From assembly GCF_009498525.1 (NCBI RefSeq), contig NZ_QSNT01000001.1, positions 1,511,083 through 1,575,082 of the forward strand: DNA of 64,000 nt, in the 5' to 3' direction. The position numbers were made by a program, and so were the translations under genes. The notes under the pieces were generated by a model. The model searched no databases, was not told where the DNA came from, and was given only the letters and a program-made list of their open reading frames with translations. The stretch is from Rhizobium sp. ICMP 5592 (GTDB taxonomy: Bacteria; Pseudomonadota; Alphaproteobacteria; Rhizobiales; Rhizobiaceae). Shown piece after piece: positions 1 through 9,575 of the stretch (within the stretch, counting starts at the first letter, position 1; every line of letters begins with the position of its first letter).

Positions 1-1253
1 GCTTTAACGACGGCCCGGAGCAAGTGGACGCCGTCATGGCCACGTCCGGCACCGACCTCCATCTTTTCGTCGCCGCGCTGCTGGCGCGCGAGGATGACCG
101 GACATTGATGACGATAACGCTGATGGGCAACGAGACCGGGAGCGGGGTCATGGCCGCCGCCGCCGGCCGGCACTTCATGAGCCGCGTCAGTAACGATCGC
201 CCGGTTGCCAAGGGCGAAGAGCTTAGCCCTGGACAGGCGACGCGCAACACCTCCGTCGCGGTGCGCAACATCGATGGCTCATTGCGTAGCGACGAGGAGG
301 TCGAGAGCGAGTTGAGGGGCCTGGTCGAGCTTGCCCGCGCCGCCGGTCTCAGATGTCTCCTGGTCGTGACGGATGTTTCCAAGACCAGCCTGCTGGCGCC
401 GGGTCTGGAAACGGTGTTCCGCCTGAAAGCGCGTTTCGGCGCCATGCTCGACATCATGATCGATGCCTGCCAGTTCCGCGTCTCCGCCGCCACGATCCGC
501 GGTTATCTCGCCCATGACTTTCTTGTGGCGCTGACGGGATCAAAGTTTCTGGCCGGGCCGATTTTCAGCGGGGTGCTGTTGTGTCCGCCACGATTGTCGG
601 GTCGCCTGAAGCAGCGGGCTTTGCCGGCTGCGCTTGCCGATTATTGCGTGCAAGCGGACTGGCCCGAGGGCTGGGTGGCCAGGGATGGGTTGCCGCATCG
701 TGCCAATTTCGGCCTCCTGCTGCGATGGAAAGCGGCCTTGTTCGAACTGGAGCGCTTTCTCAAGACGCCCGAGGAACGGGTGACGGCTATCCTGTCCGCC
801 TTTGCTGGGGCAGTGCGGGATCGGCTGGAGCGTGACGAGGCCTTCGAACCGCTCGATACGCGGGCCATAGATCGCAATCGTCTGGGGGATCGGCCGAGTG
901 GATCGCGCTGGGACGAGATCCCGTCGATCTTTTCATTCTACCTGCGCAATCCTCATCGTGGTGGCATCCTGCCGGCGGCGGAAACCGCTGCGGTCTATAA
1001 GGACCTAGCGGCCGAACAGGCTGGCCTTGCGCCGGTGCGTCTTGGTCAGCCGGTTCGCTGCGCCGATTTCGGCGACATGCCGGCGAGCGCCCTGAGAATC
1101 TGCCTGAGCGCGCCGTTGATCGTGCAGGCCTGCGAGAGCGCGCAGGCGCTGGGAAGCCTGATTGATCAGGCCATGGCGGTGCTGGACCGCACGGCCTTCG
1201 TCGCGGCGCAATTAGCGCCCCGAACAGACGCAATCCGCGCGTCGAGCGCTTAA
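1..1253 (+). CDS. PLP-dependent transferase-fold protein, 5' end missing
   Basis: The frame is already open at base 3 and runs 417 codons to TGA, so the true start lies left of the window. GTG at 24 is only the first possible start inside it. The protein has the look of a fold-type I PLP enzyme of the aminotransferase V / cysteine-desulfurase kind. An Asp-Ala-Cys-Gln stretch (about 150 residues in) resembles the cofactor-contacting DAxQ motif, and a later Thr-Gly-Ser-Lys-Phe segment gives a candidate Schiff-base lysine. There is no signal peptide or membrane segment in the visible part. The substrate cannot be told. The 3' end overlaps the convergent cation-transporter gene by 4 bp. The fold call is moderate; the exact family is unknown. 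Confidence 0.6.
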   Translation, partial: FNDGPEQVDAVMATSGTDLHLFVAALLAREDDRTLMTITLMGNETGSGVMAAAAGRHFMSRVSNDRPVAKGEELSPGQATRNTSVAVRNIDGSLRSDEEVESELRGLVELARAAGLRCLLVVTDVSKTSLLAPGLETVFRLKARFGAMLDIMIDACQFRVSAATIRGYLAHDFLVALTGSKFLAGPIFSGVLLCPPRLSGRLKQRALPAALADYCVQADWPEGWVARDGLPHRANFGLLLRWKAALFELERFLKTPEERVTAILSAFAGAVRDRLERDEAFEPLDTRAIDRNRLGDRPSGSRWDEIPSIFSFYLRNPHRGGILPAAETAAVYKDLAAEQAGLAPVRLGQPVRCADFGDMPASALRICLSAPLIVQACESAQALGSLIDQAMAVLDRTAFVAAQLAPRTDAIRASSA

Positions 1254-1834
1254 GCGGCGGCCCTCTGTTCGTCTCTCGCCGTCGTCCAGACCTCGCGCGC
1301 CGCATCGGCATTCATCGCGGCGATGGCTATGCCGACGATTAGGTCCGGCCAGGCGGAATGCCACAGGAACGCTGTCACGATACCGGCCGCGATGATAGCG
1401 ATATTGGCAAACGCATCGTTGCGGGCAGAGAGAAAGGCGGCTCGGGTCAGGCTGCCGCTATGGTCTCGGAAGCGAACCAGCATCATGGCGCAGGAGAGAT
1501 TGACGACGAGCGCCCCGAGGCCGGTCAAGGACAACGGCAACGGCTCCGGGGCAACCGGAACCATGAATTTATGCCAGGCGGTCCAGATGGTCGCCAGTCC
1601 GGGGATGAGCAGGATCCCCGCCAGCGCCATGCCAATACGGGCGCGATTGCGAATGCTCCAGCCGAGCGCCATCAGGATCAGAAGGCTGACCGAGGCGTCT
1701 TCAAGAAAATCGATGCTGTCGGCAAAGAGCGAAACCGAGCCGATGGATAGGGCTACGGCGAATTCGACGCCGAAATAGCCAAGATTCAACAGCGCAACAC
1801 GTTTGACCGCGTTGCGGAGAGCAATGTCCGTCAT
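1250..1834 (-). CDS. Short CDF-like cation transporter, membrane domain only
   Basis: The 194-residue protein has about six hydrophobic segments and matches the membrane half of cation diffusion facilitators. The second helix carries an Asp-x3-Asp pattern in a Phe-Ala-Asp-Ser context, where CDF proteins hold their first metal pair. The fifth helix has Ala-Arg-Asn-Asp-x3-Asn, the equivalent of the second pair with Asn in place of the usual Asp. The usual C-terminal cytoplasmic domain is absent: CDF proteins are typically near 300 residues and this one stops right after the sixth helix. It may export a divalent metal from the cytoplasm, but the altered metal ligands make the substrate unsure. 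The 3' ends of this gene and the upstream PLP gene overlap by 4 bp, so the pair is convergent. Confidence 0.72.
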   Translation of the reverse strand: MTDIALRNAVKRVALLNLGYFGVEFAVALSIGSVSLFADSIDFLEDASVSLLILMALGWSIRNRARIGMALAGILLIPGLATIWTAWHKFMVPVAPEPLPLSLTGLGALVVNLSCAMMLVRFRDHSGSLTRAAFLSARNDAFANIAIIAAGIVTAFLWHSAWPDLIVGIAIAAMNADAAREVWTTARDEQRAAA

Positions 1835-1968
1835 ATCTCCTCCATTCTCCTCACCGCCCGGCCGGCAAGAGCAGCCGAGCGTCCCTTGCCTCTATCTAAC
1901 GCCCGACATCCGCTTGAACAGATGGGCATATCGAAGATTATTGTCGGCTATCTTTTAGTCTGGTGTCG

Positions 1969-3333
1969 CTAGTCCTCGCCGTCAAAGCCTGCAAATTCGC
2001 TCCGGACGATGCCATGGCGCTGGAGCTTGTCGTAAAAGGTCTTGCGCGGGATGCCGAGGGCTTCGATCGTCCGGCGGACATCGCCGCCGTTTTGAGCAAG
2101 CGTTTCGCGGATTAGGTCCGCCTCGTAGCGCTCGACGCGGACGGGCAGGGGCAGCACCGTGTCGACGGAAGGGGTTTCGCCCGGCTTCGAGCCTGCCGCT
2201 GATTCCAGGCCGAGAACGAAACGTTCGGCGAAGTGTGAAAGTTCACGAACATTGCCCGGCCAGTCGTGGTGCTGCAAATGACGGCGAACAGCGGCGGATA
2301 CGGTGGGCACATCGCGCTTGAAGCGGCTGGCGGCGCGCTCAGCGAAGTAGCCGAAGAGCAACTGGATGTCGTCACGCCGGTCACGAAGCGGCGGGATGGA
2401 GATCGTGACGACGTTGAGGCGGTAATAAAGGTCTTCGCGGAAATCGCCGCGCTGGCGCGGATCGCCGAGATCGACCTTGGCGGCGGCGACGACGCGAAGG
2501 TCGACGGGGCGCACCTCGTTGGTGCCGAGCGGCGTAACTTCCCGCATTTCCAGCACGCGCAGCAGCTGCACCTGCACAGCGGGCGGCATGCTCTCGATTT
2601 CATCGAGAAACAGCGTGCCGGCGCTTGCATGTTCGATGCGGCCGATGCGCTTTTTCTGGGCGCCAGTGAAGGCGCCGGGCTCGTGGCCGAAAAGTTCGCT
2701 CTCGATGACGGTTTCCGGCAAGGCGCCGCAGTTGAGCGCGACGAAATTGCCCTTCGCCCGTCGGCTCCAGCGATGTAGCAGGCTCGCGACCACTTCCTTG
2801 CCGCTGCCGGTCTCGCCGGTCACCAGCACGTCGACATCGGTATCGGCGATCTGACGCAATGTGTGGCGCAGCCGCTCCATCGCCGCCGTCTGGCCAATCA
2901 GCGGCAGATCGCCTTGCGCCTGTTCCGCCGCAATACGCAGCGCGCGGTTTTCCAGAACCAGCCGGCGCTTTTCCGCCGCGCGCCGCACGCTTTGCACCAG
3001 CCGGTCGGTAGCGAAAGGTTTGGCGATGAAGTCATAGGCCCCGTCCTGGATCGCCTTGACCGCCATCGGGATATCGCCGTGGCCGGTAACCAGGATGACC
3101 GGAAGATCTGCATCCCGTGCCTTGACGTGATCGAAGAGCTGCTGCCCGTCCATCTGGGGCATGCGGATGTCTGAAACGACGACGCCGGGAAAGTCCGCTT
3201 CCAATGCCCCGAGCGCATCCGCCGCCGCGGAAAAGGCGGAGACGGAAAAGCCGGCGAGTTCAAGCGTTTGCTTCGTCGCCCTCAACAGATCCTTGTCGTC
3301 GTCGATGAGGAAGACCGGGGATGCGTCGTTCAT
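1969..3333 (-). CDS. dctD: C4-dicarboxylate response regulator DctD
   Basis: This is a 454-residue sigma-54 activator. It has an N-terminal receiver domain (about 1-120) with the phospho-acceptor Asp in a Val-Ser-Asp-Ile-Arg-Met-Pro context. A central AAA+ domain (about 145-380) shows a Walker A Gly-Glu-Thr-Gly-Ser-Gly-Lys and the sigma-54-contacting GAFTGA loop. A C-terminal Fis-type helix-turn-helix ends the protein. When phosphorylated by DctB it should bind upstream of dctA and drive the sigma-54 promoter there. The start overlaps the dctB stop by 4 bp (ATGA), so the two are translationally coupled in the order dctB-dctD. Identity rests on domain order plus the neighbouring dctB and divergent dctA. 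Confidence 0.93.
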   Translation of the reverse strand: MNDASPVFLIDDDKDLLRATKQTLELAGFSVSAFSAAADALGALEADFPGVVVSDIRMPQMDGQQLFDHVKARDADLPVILVTGHGDIPMAVKAIQDGAYDFIAKPFATDRLVQSVRRAAEKRRLVLENRALRIAAEQAQGDLPLIGQTAAMERLRHTLRQIADTDVDVLVTGETGSGKEVVASLLHRWSRRAKGNFVALNCGALPETVIESELFGHEPGAFTGAQKKRIGRIEHASAGTLFLDEIESMPPAVQVQLLRVLEMREVTPLGTNEVRPVDLRVVAAAKVDLGDPRQRGDFREDLYYRLNVVTISIPPLRDRRDDIQLLFGYFAERAASRFKRDVPTVSAAVRRHLQHHDWPGNVRELSHFAERFVLGLESAAGSKPGETPSVDTVLPLPVRVERYEADLIRETLAQNGGDVRRTIEALGIPRKTFYDKLQRHGIVRSEFAGFDGED

Positions 3334-5207
3334 GAACTTGCCTTGCGCAGATGAATGATGAAACGGGTGCCGTTCTCGCTGCTTTCAACCTCGATGCGGC
3401 CGCCATAGTCGGTGACGATGTCCTTGGAGATGACGAGGCCAAGGCCGAGGCCCTGTTCTTTCGAGGTGTTGAACGGCGTGAACAGTGAATCAAGGATCGC
3501 GGGTGGAATGCCGGGGCCATTGTCGGAGACGGTGACCTCGACGCCATCGGCGGTTTCCAGGGCTGAGACCTCGACCCTCGGCCGGTCACGTCCTTCCAGC
3601 GCTTCGAGTGCGTTCTGGAAGAGGTTGATCAGAACCTGCTCGAGCCGGATGCGCGTGCCGACAACGCTGAGACCGGCGGGCGGGAGATCGATCGCCAGGG
3701 CGTCGAGCCGGCCGGCAAAGCGGCTTCTGAGCAGGACCACGGCGCCTTCGATGACGCTTCGGAGTTCCACTGGTTTCGGAGCGCTCCGCCCCTTGCGGGC
3801 AAATGCCTTCAGCTCCTCGGTGATCGTGCCAATCCGCTCGGTGAGAGCCGCGATGGAGGTCAGATTTTCCTTTACCGGCGCGATCTGCTTTCGATCCAGG
3901 AAGATATGGGCATTGTCCGCATAGGCACGGATGGTGGCGACCGGCTGGTTGATCTCGTGGGCGACGCCGGCAGCGACTTGACCGAGAATGGCGAGGCGGT
4001 TGGCCTGTACCAGCTCTTGCTGCACGATCTGCAGCTTGGTTTCCGTCGTCCGGTGATCGGAAATTTCCGCCTCCAGCCGGTCTCGGGCCTGGCTCAAGTC
4101 TTCGGTGCGCTCCAGCACGCGCCGTTCCAGCTCCTCGCGAGCCACCCTTCCGACCGCGATCTGCATTGCCGAGACATGACGGCGCCTGAGCAGAAAGGCG
4201 GCAATCGCTAGGATCGGCACCAGCACCGTCAACGCCAGGAAGCGTGTCTCGCGAACGGCGGAGGCAATCGCCTGATCCGTCGGAATAAGGTAATCCAGCC
4301 GCCAGGGCGTCGAGGGGACCGGTATCGTCAGTCGCAAATATTCAGCGGCGCTGCTGCCCGGCAGGACCGCGCGAACGATCGACACTTCGGGGCCAATGGG
4401 TTCGGCGCGCGAAATCGGCAAAGGCGCCAGGGGCGCACCGCCGAATTGCAGGCTCTTGCGAATGGCGGCGAGACTGTCAGGTGGCAGCGGCGACGTCGTC
4501 ATGAATCGCCAGGAGGGAATGCTGGTAATCAGCACGACGCCATGTTCGTCGGTGACATAGGCCGGGCGGACGGCTTCGCGCCAATCCTCTTCGAGTTGGT
4601 CGAACTCCATCTTGACGACTACGACGCCCAGCGCCGCATCCGCCTCGCCGACGCGACGGGAAATATATAGGCCGGGGCGATTGCTGACGGTGCCGAGCGC
4701 GAAATGTTCGGCCGTCCCCGTCTCCATCGCCCGGCGGAAGTAATCGCGGAAGGAATAGTCGTTCCCGACGAAGCTCAGCGGCTCGCGCCAGTTGCTCGAA
4801 GCAAGCGCTATTCCGTCTTTACCGGTAACATAGAGTACCGCGGCACTGGTGCCGGACACGAGGGTTTCAAGCTTGCGGTCAAGCGTGATGATGGCGTCAT
4901 CCTTGCCAGTCGCGAGCGCATCACGCACCTGCTGATCTTCCGCCAGGAGAAGCGGCAGCGCGCGTGGCCGTTCAAGAACGGCGCGCAACAGCGCGACCTT
5001 CAGATTGGCGTCGGTGTGACCCTGGCCCTGTAACGCCTCGATTGCGGTCATGCGGCCGTAGAAGCTGGCGCCGTAGAGGGCAGCCGCGATGATGGCCGCG
5101 CAGAACACCACAAAGACCATCCAGACACGACGGGAACGCCGACCGAGTTGTTCCGGCGTTGAAAATCGTTCCGTGGTTGGTCGTTGCAGCATCCGCATAT
5201 TGTGCAT
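3330..5207 (-). CDS. dctB: C4-dicarboxylate sensor histidine kinase DctB
   Basis: This is a two-transmembrane sensor kinase. One helix lies near the N-terminus and another near residue 330. Between them is a periplasmic PDC/Cache-like ligand domain of about 270 residues. A coiled-coil linker follows, then a HisKA domain with the phospho-His in a His-Glu-Ile-Asn-Gln-Pro box (around residue 417), and an ATPase domain with N, G1 (Asp-Asn-Gly-Pro-Gly) and G2 motifs. It is expected to sense external succinate, fumarate or malate and phosphorylate DctD. The longest frame starts at a TTG at 5252, but that codon lies inside the DctD-type palindrome. ATG at 5207 was chosen; ATGs at 5198 and 5192 are also possible. 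It is divergent from dctA. Confidence 0.93.
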   Translation of the reverse strand: MHNMRMLQRPTTERFSTPEQLGRRSRRVWMVFVVFCAAIIAAALYGASFYGRMTAIEALQGQGHTDANLKVALLRAVLERPRALPLLLAEDQQVRDALATGKDDAIITLDRKLETLVSGTSAAVLYVTGKDGIALASSNWREPLSFVGNDYSFRDYFRRAMETGTAEHFALGTVSNRPGLYISRRVGEADAALGVVVVKMEFDQLEEDWREAVRPAYVTDEHGVVLITSIPSWRFMTTSPLPPDSLAAIRKSLQFGGAPLAPLPISRAEPIGPEVSIVRAVLPGSSAAEYLRLTIPVPSTPWRLDYLIPTDQAIASAVRETRFLALTVLVPILAIAAFLLRRRHVSAMQIAVGRVAREELERRVLERTEDLSQARDRLEAEISDHRTTETKLQIVQQELVQANRLAILGQVAAGVAHEINQPVATIRAYADNAHIFLDRKQIAPVKENLTSIAALTERIGTITEELKAFARKGRSAPKPVELRSVIEGAVVLLRSRFAGRLDALAIDLPPAGLSVVGTRIRLEQVLINLFQNALEALEGRDRPRVEVSALETADGVEVTVSDNGPGIPPAILDSLFTPFNTSKEQGLGLGLVISKDIVTDYGGRIEVESSENGTRFIIHLRKASS

Positions 5208-5232
5208 GATTTCGCGCGCATCGCAATTCACC

Positions 5233-5252
5233 TTGTGCGGATTGTCGCACAA
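5233..5252. promoter_or_regulatory. Candidate DctD upstream activating site
   Basis: A perfect inverted repeat has 7-bp arms (TTGTGCG and CGCACAA) around 6 bp. It resembles the DctD sites described upstream of rhizobial dctA in sequence and spacing. It lies about 75-95 bp upstream of the -24/-12 promoter. A shorter self-complementary decamer (TGCAGCTGCA, 5262-5271) nearby could belong to a weaker second site. Confidence 0.8.
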
Positions 5253-5295
5253 ACTTGTCGGTGCAGCTGCAATTGCCCAGGAAAAGCCATTTTTA

Positions 5296-5308
5296 AATCA
5301 ACGCGTTG
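5296..5308 (+). promoter_or_regulatory. Candidate IHF binding site
   Basis: AATCAACGCGTTG matches the IHF consensus WATCAANNNNTTR at every defined base. It sits between the DctD palindrome and the sigma-54 promoter, where IHF bends DNA at many sigma-54 promoters. Function is inferred from the match and the position. Confidence 0.65.
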
Positions 5309-5325
5309 CCTCGTTTCCCGCCATT

Positions 5326-5341
5326 TGGCACGCGCGTTGCT
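5326..5341 (+). promoter_or_regulatory. Sigma-54 (-24/-12) promoter of dctA
   Basis: TGGCAC, 5 bp, then TTGCT gives a full match to the RpoN consensus with the required GG/GC spacing. It reads toward dctA, about 85 bp from its ATG, and predicts a transcription start near 5352. Together with the DctD palindrome and the IHF match it forms a complete enhancer-dependent promoter. Confidence 0.92.
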
Positions 5342-5379
5342 ACTAAAATCGAAACAGTCGGAGGCTGTTGAATTTTAGT
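5342..5379 (+). repeat. Nested dyad at the dctA transcript start
   Basis: Outer arms ACTAAAAT (5342-5349) and ATTTTAGT (5372-5379) enclose inner arms AACAG (5353-5357) and CTGTT (5365-5369). The dyad begins directly after the -12 element and spans the predicted start. It could fold only partly in RNA, so a role at the DNA level or in the early leader is equally possible. Confidence 0.4.
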
Positions 5380-5426
5380 CTTTGCCCGGAGGGCCGAGGG
5401 ATCGGTTGGGCACAACGGAGGACATC

Positions 5427-6758
5427 ATGATTGCTCCCATCGCTGCCGACGCCGAAACGCGCGTCAAACTACCCTTCTATCGGCACCTTTACGTGCAGGT
5501 TCTTACTGCCATCGCCGCCGGCATCCTGCTTGGCCATTACTATCCGCAGCTCGGCACATCGCTGCAGCCGCTCGGCGACGCCTTCATCAAGCTGGTCCGC
5601 ATGGTCATCGCGCCGGTCATCTTCCTGACGGTGACGACCGGTATCGCCGGCATGTCGGACCTGAAGAAATTCGGTCGCGTCGTCGGCAAGGCCTTCATCT
5701 ACTTCCTGACTTTCTCGACGCTGGCGCTGATCGTCGGTCTCATCGTCTCAAACGTCGTGCAGCCGGGTGCCGGCATGCATATCAATCCGGCGACGCTGGA
5801 TACGAAGGCCGTCAGCAACTACGCCGCGCAGGCGCATGACGCCTCCGTCGTCGGCTTCCTGATGAACATCATTCCGGACACGATCGTCGGCGCTTTCGCC
5901 AAGGGCGATATCCTCCAGGTTCTGTTCTTCTCGGTGGTCTTCGGCATCGCGCTCGGCGCCGTCGGTGACCGCGGCCGCCCGGTTGTCGACTTCCTGCAGG
6001 CTCTGACCACGCCGATCTTCCGCATGGTCTCGATCCTGATGAAGTTCGCACCGATCGGTGCCTTCGGCGCCATGGCCTTCACCATCGGCAAATACGGCAT
6101 CGGCACGATCGCCAACCTGGCGTTCCTGATCGGCACCTTCTATCTGACGTCGATCTTTTTCGTGCTCGTCGTCCTCGGCGCTGTCGCCCGCTATAACGGC
6201 TTCTCGATCCTGGCGCTGATCCGCTACATCAAGGAAGAGTTGCTGCTGGTGCTCGGCACCTCGTCTTCGGAAGCAGCACTGCCCGGCCTCATGAACAAGA
6301 TGGAACGTGCCGGCTGCAAACGCTCCGTCGTCGGCCTCGTCATCCCGACGGGATATTCGTTCAACCTTGACGGCACCAACATCTACATGACGCTGGCGGC
6401 TCTCTTCATCGCGCAGGCGACCGACACGTCGCTGTCCTTCGGCGATCAGATCCTGTTGCTGCTCGTGGCCATGCTGAGCTCCAAGGGTGCCGCTGGCATC
6501 ACCGGCGCTGGCTTCATCACGCTGGCTGCCACGCTCGCTGTCGTACCTTCGGTTCCGATTGCCGGCATGGCGCTAATCCTCGGTATCGATCGCTTCATGT
6601 CGGAATGCCGCGCGCTCACCAACTTCGTCGGCAACGCCGTTGCGACGGTCGTCGTTGCACGCTGGGAAAACGAACTCGACCAGACGAAATTTGCGGCCGC
6701 CATGGCCGGGAAACTGACCGGCGAGATCGATACGCCTGCGCTTCAGGCGGCCGAATAA
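5427..6758 (+). CDS. dctA: C4-dicarboxylate:cation symporter DctA
   Basis: This inner-membrane transporter of the SDF (DAACS) family imports succinate, fumarate and malate; in rhizobia it feeds bacteroids. From ATG 5427 it is 443 residues, the normal DctA length. It has the family's many hydrophobic helices, the serine-rich Ser-Ser-Ser-Glu-Ala-Ala-Leu-Pro hairpin motif and the Asn-Leu-Asp-Gly-Thr substrate/cation motif. The longest frame begins at 5382, but GGAGG lies 6 bp before ATG 5427 and the extra 15 residues are not family-like. It is transcribed away from dctBD from the sigma-54 promoter at 5326, so expression should be dicarboxylate-induced through DctB/DctD. Confidence 0.96.
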   Translation: MIAPIAADAETRVKLPFYRHLYVQVLTAIAAGILLGHYYPQLGTSLQPLGDAFIKLVRMVIAPVIFLTVTTGIAGMSDLKKFGRVVGKAFIYFLTFSTLALIVGLIVSNVVQPGAGMHINPATLDTKAVSNYAAQAHDASVVGFLMNIIPDTIVGAFAKGDILQVLFFSVVFGIALGAVGDRGRPVVDFLQALTTPIFRMVSILMKFAPIGAFGAMAFTIGKYGIGTIANLAFLIGTFYLTSIFFVLVVLGAVARYNGFSILALIRYIKEELLLVLGTSSSEAALPGLMNKMERAGCKRSVVGLVIPTGYSFNLDGTNIYMTLAALFIAQATDTSLSFGDQILLLLVAMLSSKGAAGITGAGFITLAATLAVVPSVPIAGMALILGIDRFMSECRALTNFVGNAVATVVVARWENELDQTKFAAAMAGKLTGEIDTPALQAAE

Positions 6759-6788
6759 CAGCGTTATCGGTAATCCGAAAAAAACGAG

Positions 6789-6813
6789 ACGGCCTCCTCT
6801 GACGGGAGGCCGT
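6789..6813 (+). terminator. Rho-independent terminator after dctA
   Basis: A 9-bp perfect stem (ACGGCCTCC / GGAGGCCGT) with a 7-nt loop begins about 30 bp after the dctA stop. A T-rich tail follows it and an A-run precedes it, so it could work in both directions. Confidence 0.8.
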
Positions 6814-7022
6814 TTCAGTTTCAGGATATTCCGTCGCCCCTCGCCGGGGGCGAGTTCGAGATGTGATTGCAAATATCGGCGACAAAGCTGGAACCGATTG
6901 GTGCTTCATCTGTTGTGGTAGCAGGCCCTCAGCAGAGGGTGCGGCGATCAGCGGGAGAACGGGCGCCGCCCGATGCTGATCCCGTCACCGACAGGACACG
7001 GCGTCCGATGATGGAGGAACCA

Positions 7023-7457
7023 ATGAAAGTCCGTGACGCCATGACGCACGACGTACGCATTACCAATCCTGAAGAGACGATCCTGCGGGCCGCGCAGACG
7101 ATGGCAGGCCTCAATGCCGGCATCCTGCCGGTTGCCGATCATGATCGCCTGGTCGGTATGATCACCGATCGCGATATCGCCATCCGTGGCGTAGCGATGG
7201 GCAAGGGGCCGGATGCGAAGGTTGGTGATGTGATGACCACCGACGTCAAATATTGCTTCGACGATGAGGAGATTGACGACGTCTGCCGCAATATGGGTGA
7301 TATCCAGGTGCGCCGCCTGCCGGTTCTGGATCACGACAAGCGGCTGGTCGGCATACTCTCGCTCGGCGATATCGCCGTGGCCTATAGGAACGGTGTCGCG
7401 GCCGAAGCCCTGAGTGGCATTTCGCGCCGTGGTGGAGAACACAATCAGACGATGTGA
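7023..7457 (+). CDS. CBS-domain pair protein
   Basis: This 144-residue protein is made of two CBS motifs (about 1-60 and 70-130), each with the usual beta-alpha-beta pattern and an Ile-Thr-Asp-Arg-Asp or Leu-Ser-Leu-Gly-Asp end. Stand-alone CBS pairs usually bind adenine nucleotides and signal energy or redox state to a partner; the partner is not evident here. ATG 7023 follows a GGAGG. The longer open frame starting at 6867 adds 52 residues without CBS character and is rejected. It stands alone between the dctA terminator and a 276-bp gene-free gap. Confidence 0.88.
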   Translation: MKVRDAMTHDVRITNPEETILRAAQTMAGLNAGILPVADHDRLVGMITDRDIAIRGVAMGKGPDAKVGDVMTTDVKYCFDDEEIDDVCRNMGDIQVRRLPVLDHDKRLVGILSLGDIAVAYRNGVAAEALSGISRRGGEHNQTM

Positions 7458-7733
7458 CTGCAACGCATAGTCGGGTTATCGAGACAGCCACTCATGCGGG
7501 TCGTTAAAGGGTGGCGAGGCAGATCGCCGGGCGTGGCATATACGGCCCGGCGAGACGGAAAATAACGTGCCTGTTCCGAGCTCGTACTCCTTCGATTTGC
7601 ACGCGCGCGATTGCCGCATGAATCTGCTTTCTTTTCAACAGCCTGCTTCATGAAACTGTCATGGCAGCGGCTCAGAGGATGATGCTGGCAATAGTGGATT
7701 TGAGTGGAGTCGCGTGCGAAGCAGGAGAGCGGC

Positions 7734-8363
7734 GTGTCACAAAAGGTGTTCGTGAGCGCGCGTGAGGTGGCGGCCCGTACAGGGGTCTCCGGCTCTGCCG
7801 TTTTGCGTGCACTCACGCCGGGCGCGAGCCTGGCGCCGGATCGGCAGACGAAATCACCAGATCGATCGCAAGGCTTTCTCGCGGAGCTTGCCTCCCATGC
7901 GGATGCGCTGTTTCGCGGTCCCATCTACGAGCAATATGCGGCGATCTGTTACCGGAAGCATCGGGAGTTGGGTGAGCCGGAAGTACTTGTCGTCACCAGC
8001 CGCGAGAGCGGTCGCTGGATCGTGCCGAAAGGCTGGCCGATAAAAGGCAAGAAGCCGTATGAGGTTGCCGCCATCGAGGCTTTCGAGGAAGCCGGCGTGC
8101 GCGGCAGGATCAAGAAGAAGAGGTTCGGCTACTTCACCTATCTGAAACAGCTTCCCGACGACAGCCGCGTTCCCTGCATCGTGCAACTGCACCTGCTTGA
8201 AGTCGAAAAAACCTTCGAGAATTTTCCGGAAAGAGGCCAGCGCCTCAGCGAATGGGTTTCCTTCACCGAGGCGGCAAGACGGGTGCGCGAGCCGGAACTC
8301 AAGAGCCTGCTGCTGGCGGCAGAGCGAAAGATGCGGCGACCGAAGGTGAAAGAAAAGAAATAG
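7734..8363 (+). CDS. NUDIX hydrolase-like protein
   Basis: The 209-residue protein has a NUDIX fold in its second half. The box reads Gly-x5-Glu-x7-Glu-Ala-x-Glu-Glu-Ala-Gly, so the usual Arg of the REUxEE core is replaced by Glu; the two metal-binding glutamates remain. Such boxes are common among bacterial diphosphoinositol-polyphosphate-like hydrolases. The first 60 residues are extra and not recognised; a short stretch there looks helix-turn-helix-like. GTG 7734 was preferred because AGGAG lies 6 bp upstream; GTG 7704 is the alternative. It is convergent with the ABC permease, with only 5 bp between stops. The substrate is unknown. Confidence 0.78.
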   Translation: MSQKVFVSAREVAARTGVSGSAVLRALTPGASLAPDRQTKSPDRSQGFLAELASHADALFRGPIYEQYAAICYRKHRELGEPEVLVVTSRESGRWIVPKGWPIKGKKPYEVAAIEAFEEAGVRGRIKKKRFGYFTYLKQLPDDSRVPCIVQLHLLEVEKTFENFPERGQRLSEWVSFTEAARRVREPELKSLLLAAERKMRRPKVKEKK

Positions 8364-8368
8364 ATCCG

Positions 8369-9571
8369 TCAGCCCGCCTGCGCCCGCCCGCTCATCGCCA
8401 ATCTGAGCGGGATGCGCGTGGCAGCCAGTGCCGGTAAGGCGCCGCCGATAGCGCCGATGATCAAAGACAGCCAGACCGCCTTCATCACCAGTGGAAGAGA
8501 CAATACCAGCTGGAACCCAATTTGTGTTCGGTCGGGGCTCACGGTCGATGCTGTCCAGCCATTGAGGACGAGATAGGAAAAGCCCACGCCGGCCAGGCAA
8601 CCGAGGCAGGTCAGGGCCATCGCCTCGATCCATGTGCCGGCAAAGGCCGCCCGGCGGCTGAAGCCGATGGCGCGGACAGTGGCGATCTCGGTGCTGCGAT
8701 CCGACACGGAACTGAACATGGTCGTCATCGCGCCGACCACGGCGCCGGCTGCCATGGTGATCGCCAGTGGCCAACCGAGGAGAAGGATGAGTTTTGACGT
8801 CCGCTCGGCAAGCCCGGCGAAATAGTCCTGCTCTGACCGCAGCGTCAGCCCGATTTGCGGCGTTGTGGCCGCCATGGATTGCAGGGCCGTCAGCGCCTCC
8901 GGTGTGGTGAGCTTGATCCTGATGCTCTGGACCAGATTGGGCCGGTTGAACAGTGTCTGTACCACGCCGATATCCGCCAGCATTTCGGATTCGAACACGG
9001 AGCCGCCGGCATCAAAAATACCGACGATGGTCCATTTTGATGTGCCGAAGGTGAGCTGCTCGCCGATCTCCAATCCTCTGTAATCAAGGCTCAGCCGCTG
9101 GCCGACGACAATCTCGCTGGCGCCGGGATTAAACATCCGGCCGCGAGCTATCCTGACATTCGGACGCACGCTGAGACCGAAAGGACCGATGCCACGCAAC
9201 GACAATGTCGAAAGCAGTCCGCCGGTCTTTTCCGGCACCTCCACCGGCACGACCATTTCCGGCGATATCACCGAAGCACCGGCCGCGTCGATGGTTATGC
9301 CGGCAGCGCCATCGAGATAATGAAGCTGAGATGGTTCGATCCGGCTGCCAAGTTCCGTCGCCGCGCCTTTGCCGAGGGCAATGGCGATGTCCTGGGATCC
9401 GGCTTGCGACAACGATGTCCGGAAGCCGTTCGACATGGCCAGAAAACCGAGCAGGACAGTGACGACCATCGCCACGGAAAATACCAGCGAGAGAGAAATC
9501 CATATCCGGCGGCGAAGCGACTTCAGATTGGACAGTGTCAGGGCGAGGGATTGGCGGAAGATCGTGCTCAT
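8369..9571 (-). CDS. ABC exporter permease, MacB/FtsX type (second permease)
   Basis: The 400-residue membrane protein has one N-terminal helix, a large extracytoplasmic domain (about 55-270) and three C-terminal helices, the layout of MacB/LolC/FtsX-type permeases. The last part holds the conserved Glu-Ile-(Ala/Gly)-x-x-(Arg/Lys)-Ala-(Ile/Leu)-Gly motif. It is the last gene of a four-gene minus-strand operon, starting 4 bp after the previous permease stops, and probably forms a heterodimer with it. Export of a lipid, peptide or drug across the envelope is plausible. Nothing in the sequence identifies the cargo. Confidence 0.87.
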   Translation of the reverse strand: MSTIFRQSLALTLSNLKSLRRRIWISLSLVFSVAMVVTVLLGFLAMSNGFRTSLSQAGSQDIAIALGKGAATELGSRIEPSQLHYLDGAAGITIDAAGASVISPEMVVPVEVPEKTGGLLSTLSLRGIGPFGLSVRPNVRIARGRMFNPGASEIVVGQRLSLDYRGLEIGEQLTFGTSKWTIVGIFDAGGSVFESEMLADIGVVQTLFNRPNLVQSIRIKLTTPEALTALQSMAATTPQIGLTLRSEQDYFAGLAERTSKLILLLGWPLAITMAAGAVVGAMTTMFSSVSDRSTEIATVRAIGFSRRAAFAGTWIEAMALTCLGCLAGVGFSYLVLNGWTASTVSPDRTQIGFQLVLSLPLVMKAVWLSLIIGAIGGALPALAATRIPLRLAMSGRAQAG

Positions 9572-9575
9572 GGTT

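Noticed and set aside
7445..7924. 159-codon minus-strand frame before the NUDIX gene
   Set aside because: It overlaps the NUDIX coding region, and the composition is Arg/Ser/Ala-rich without motifs.
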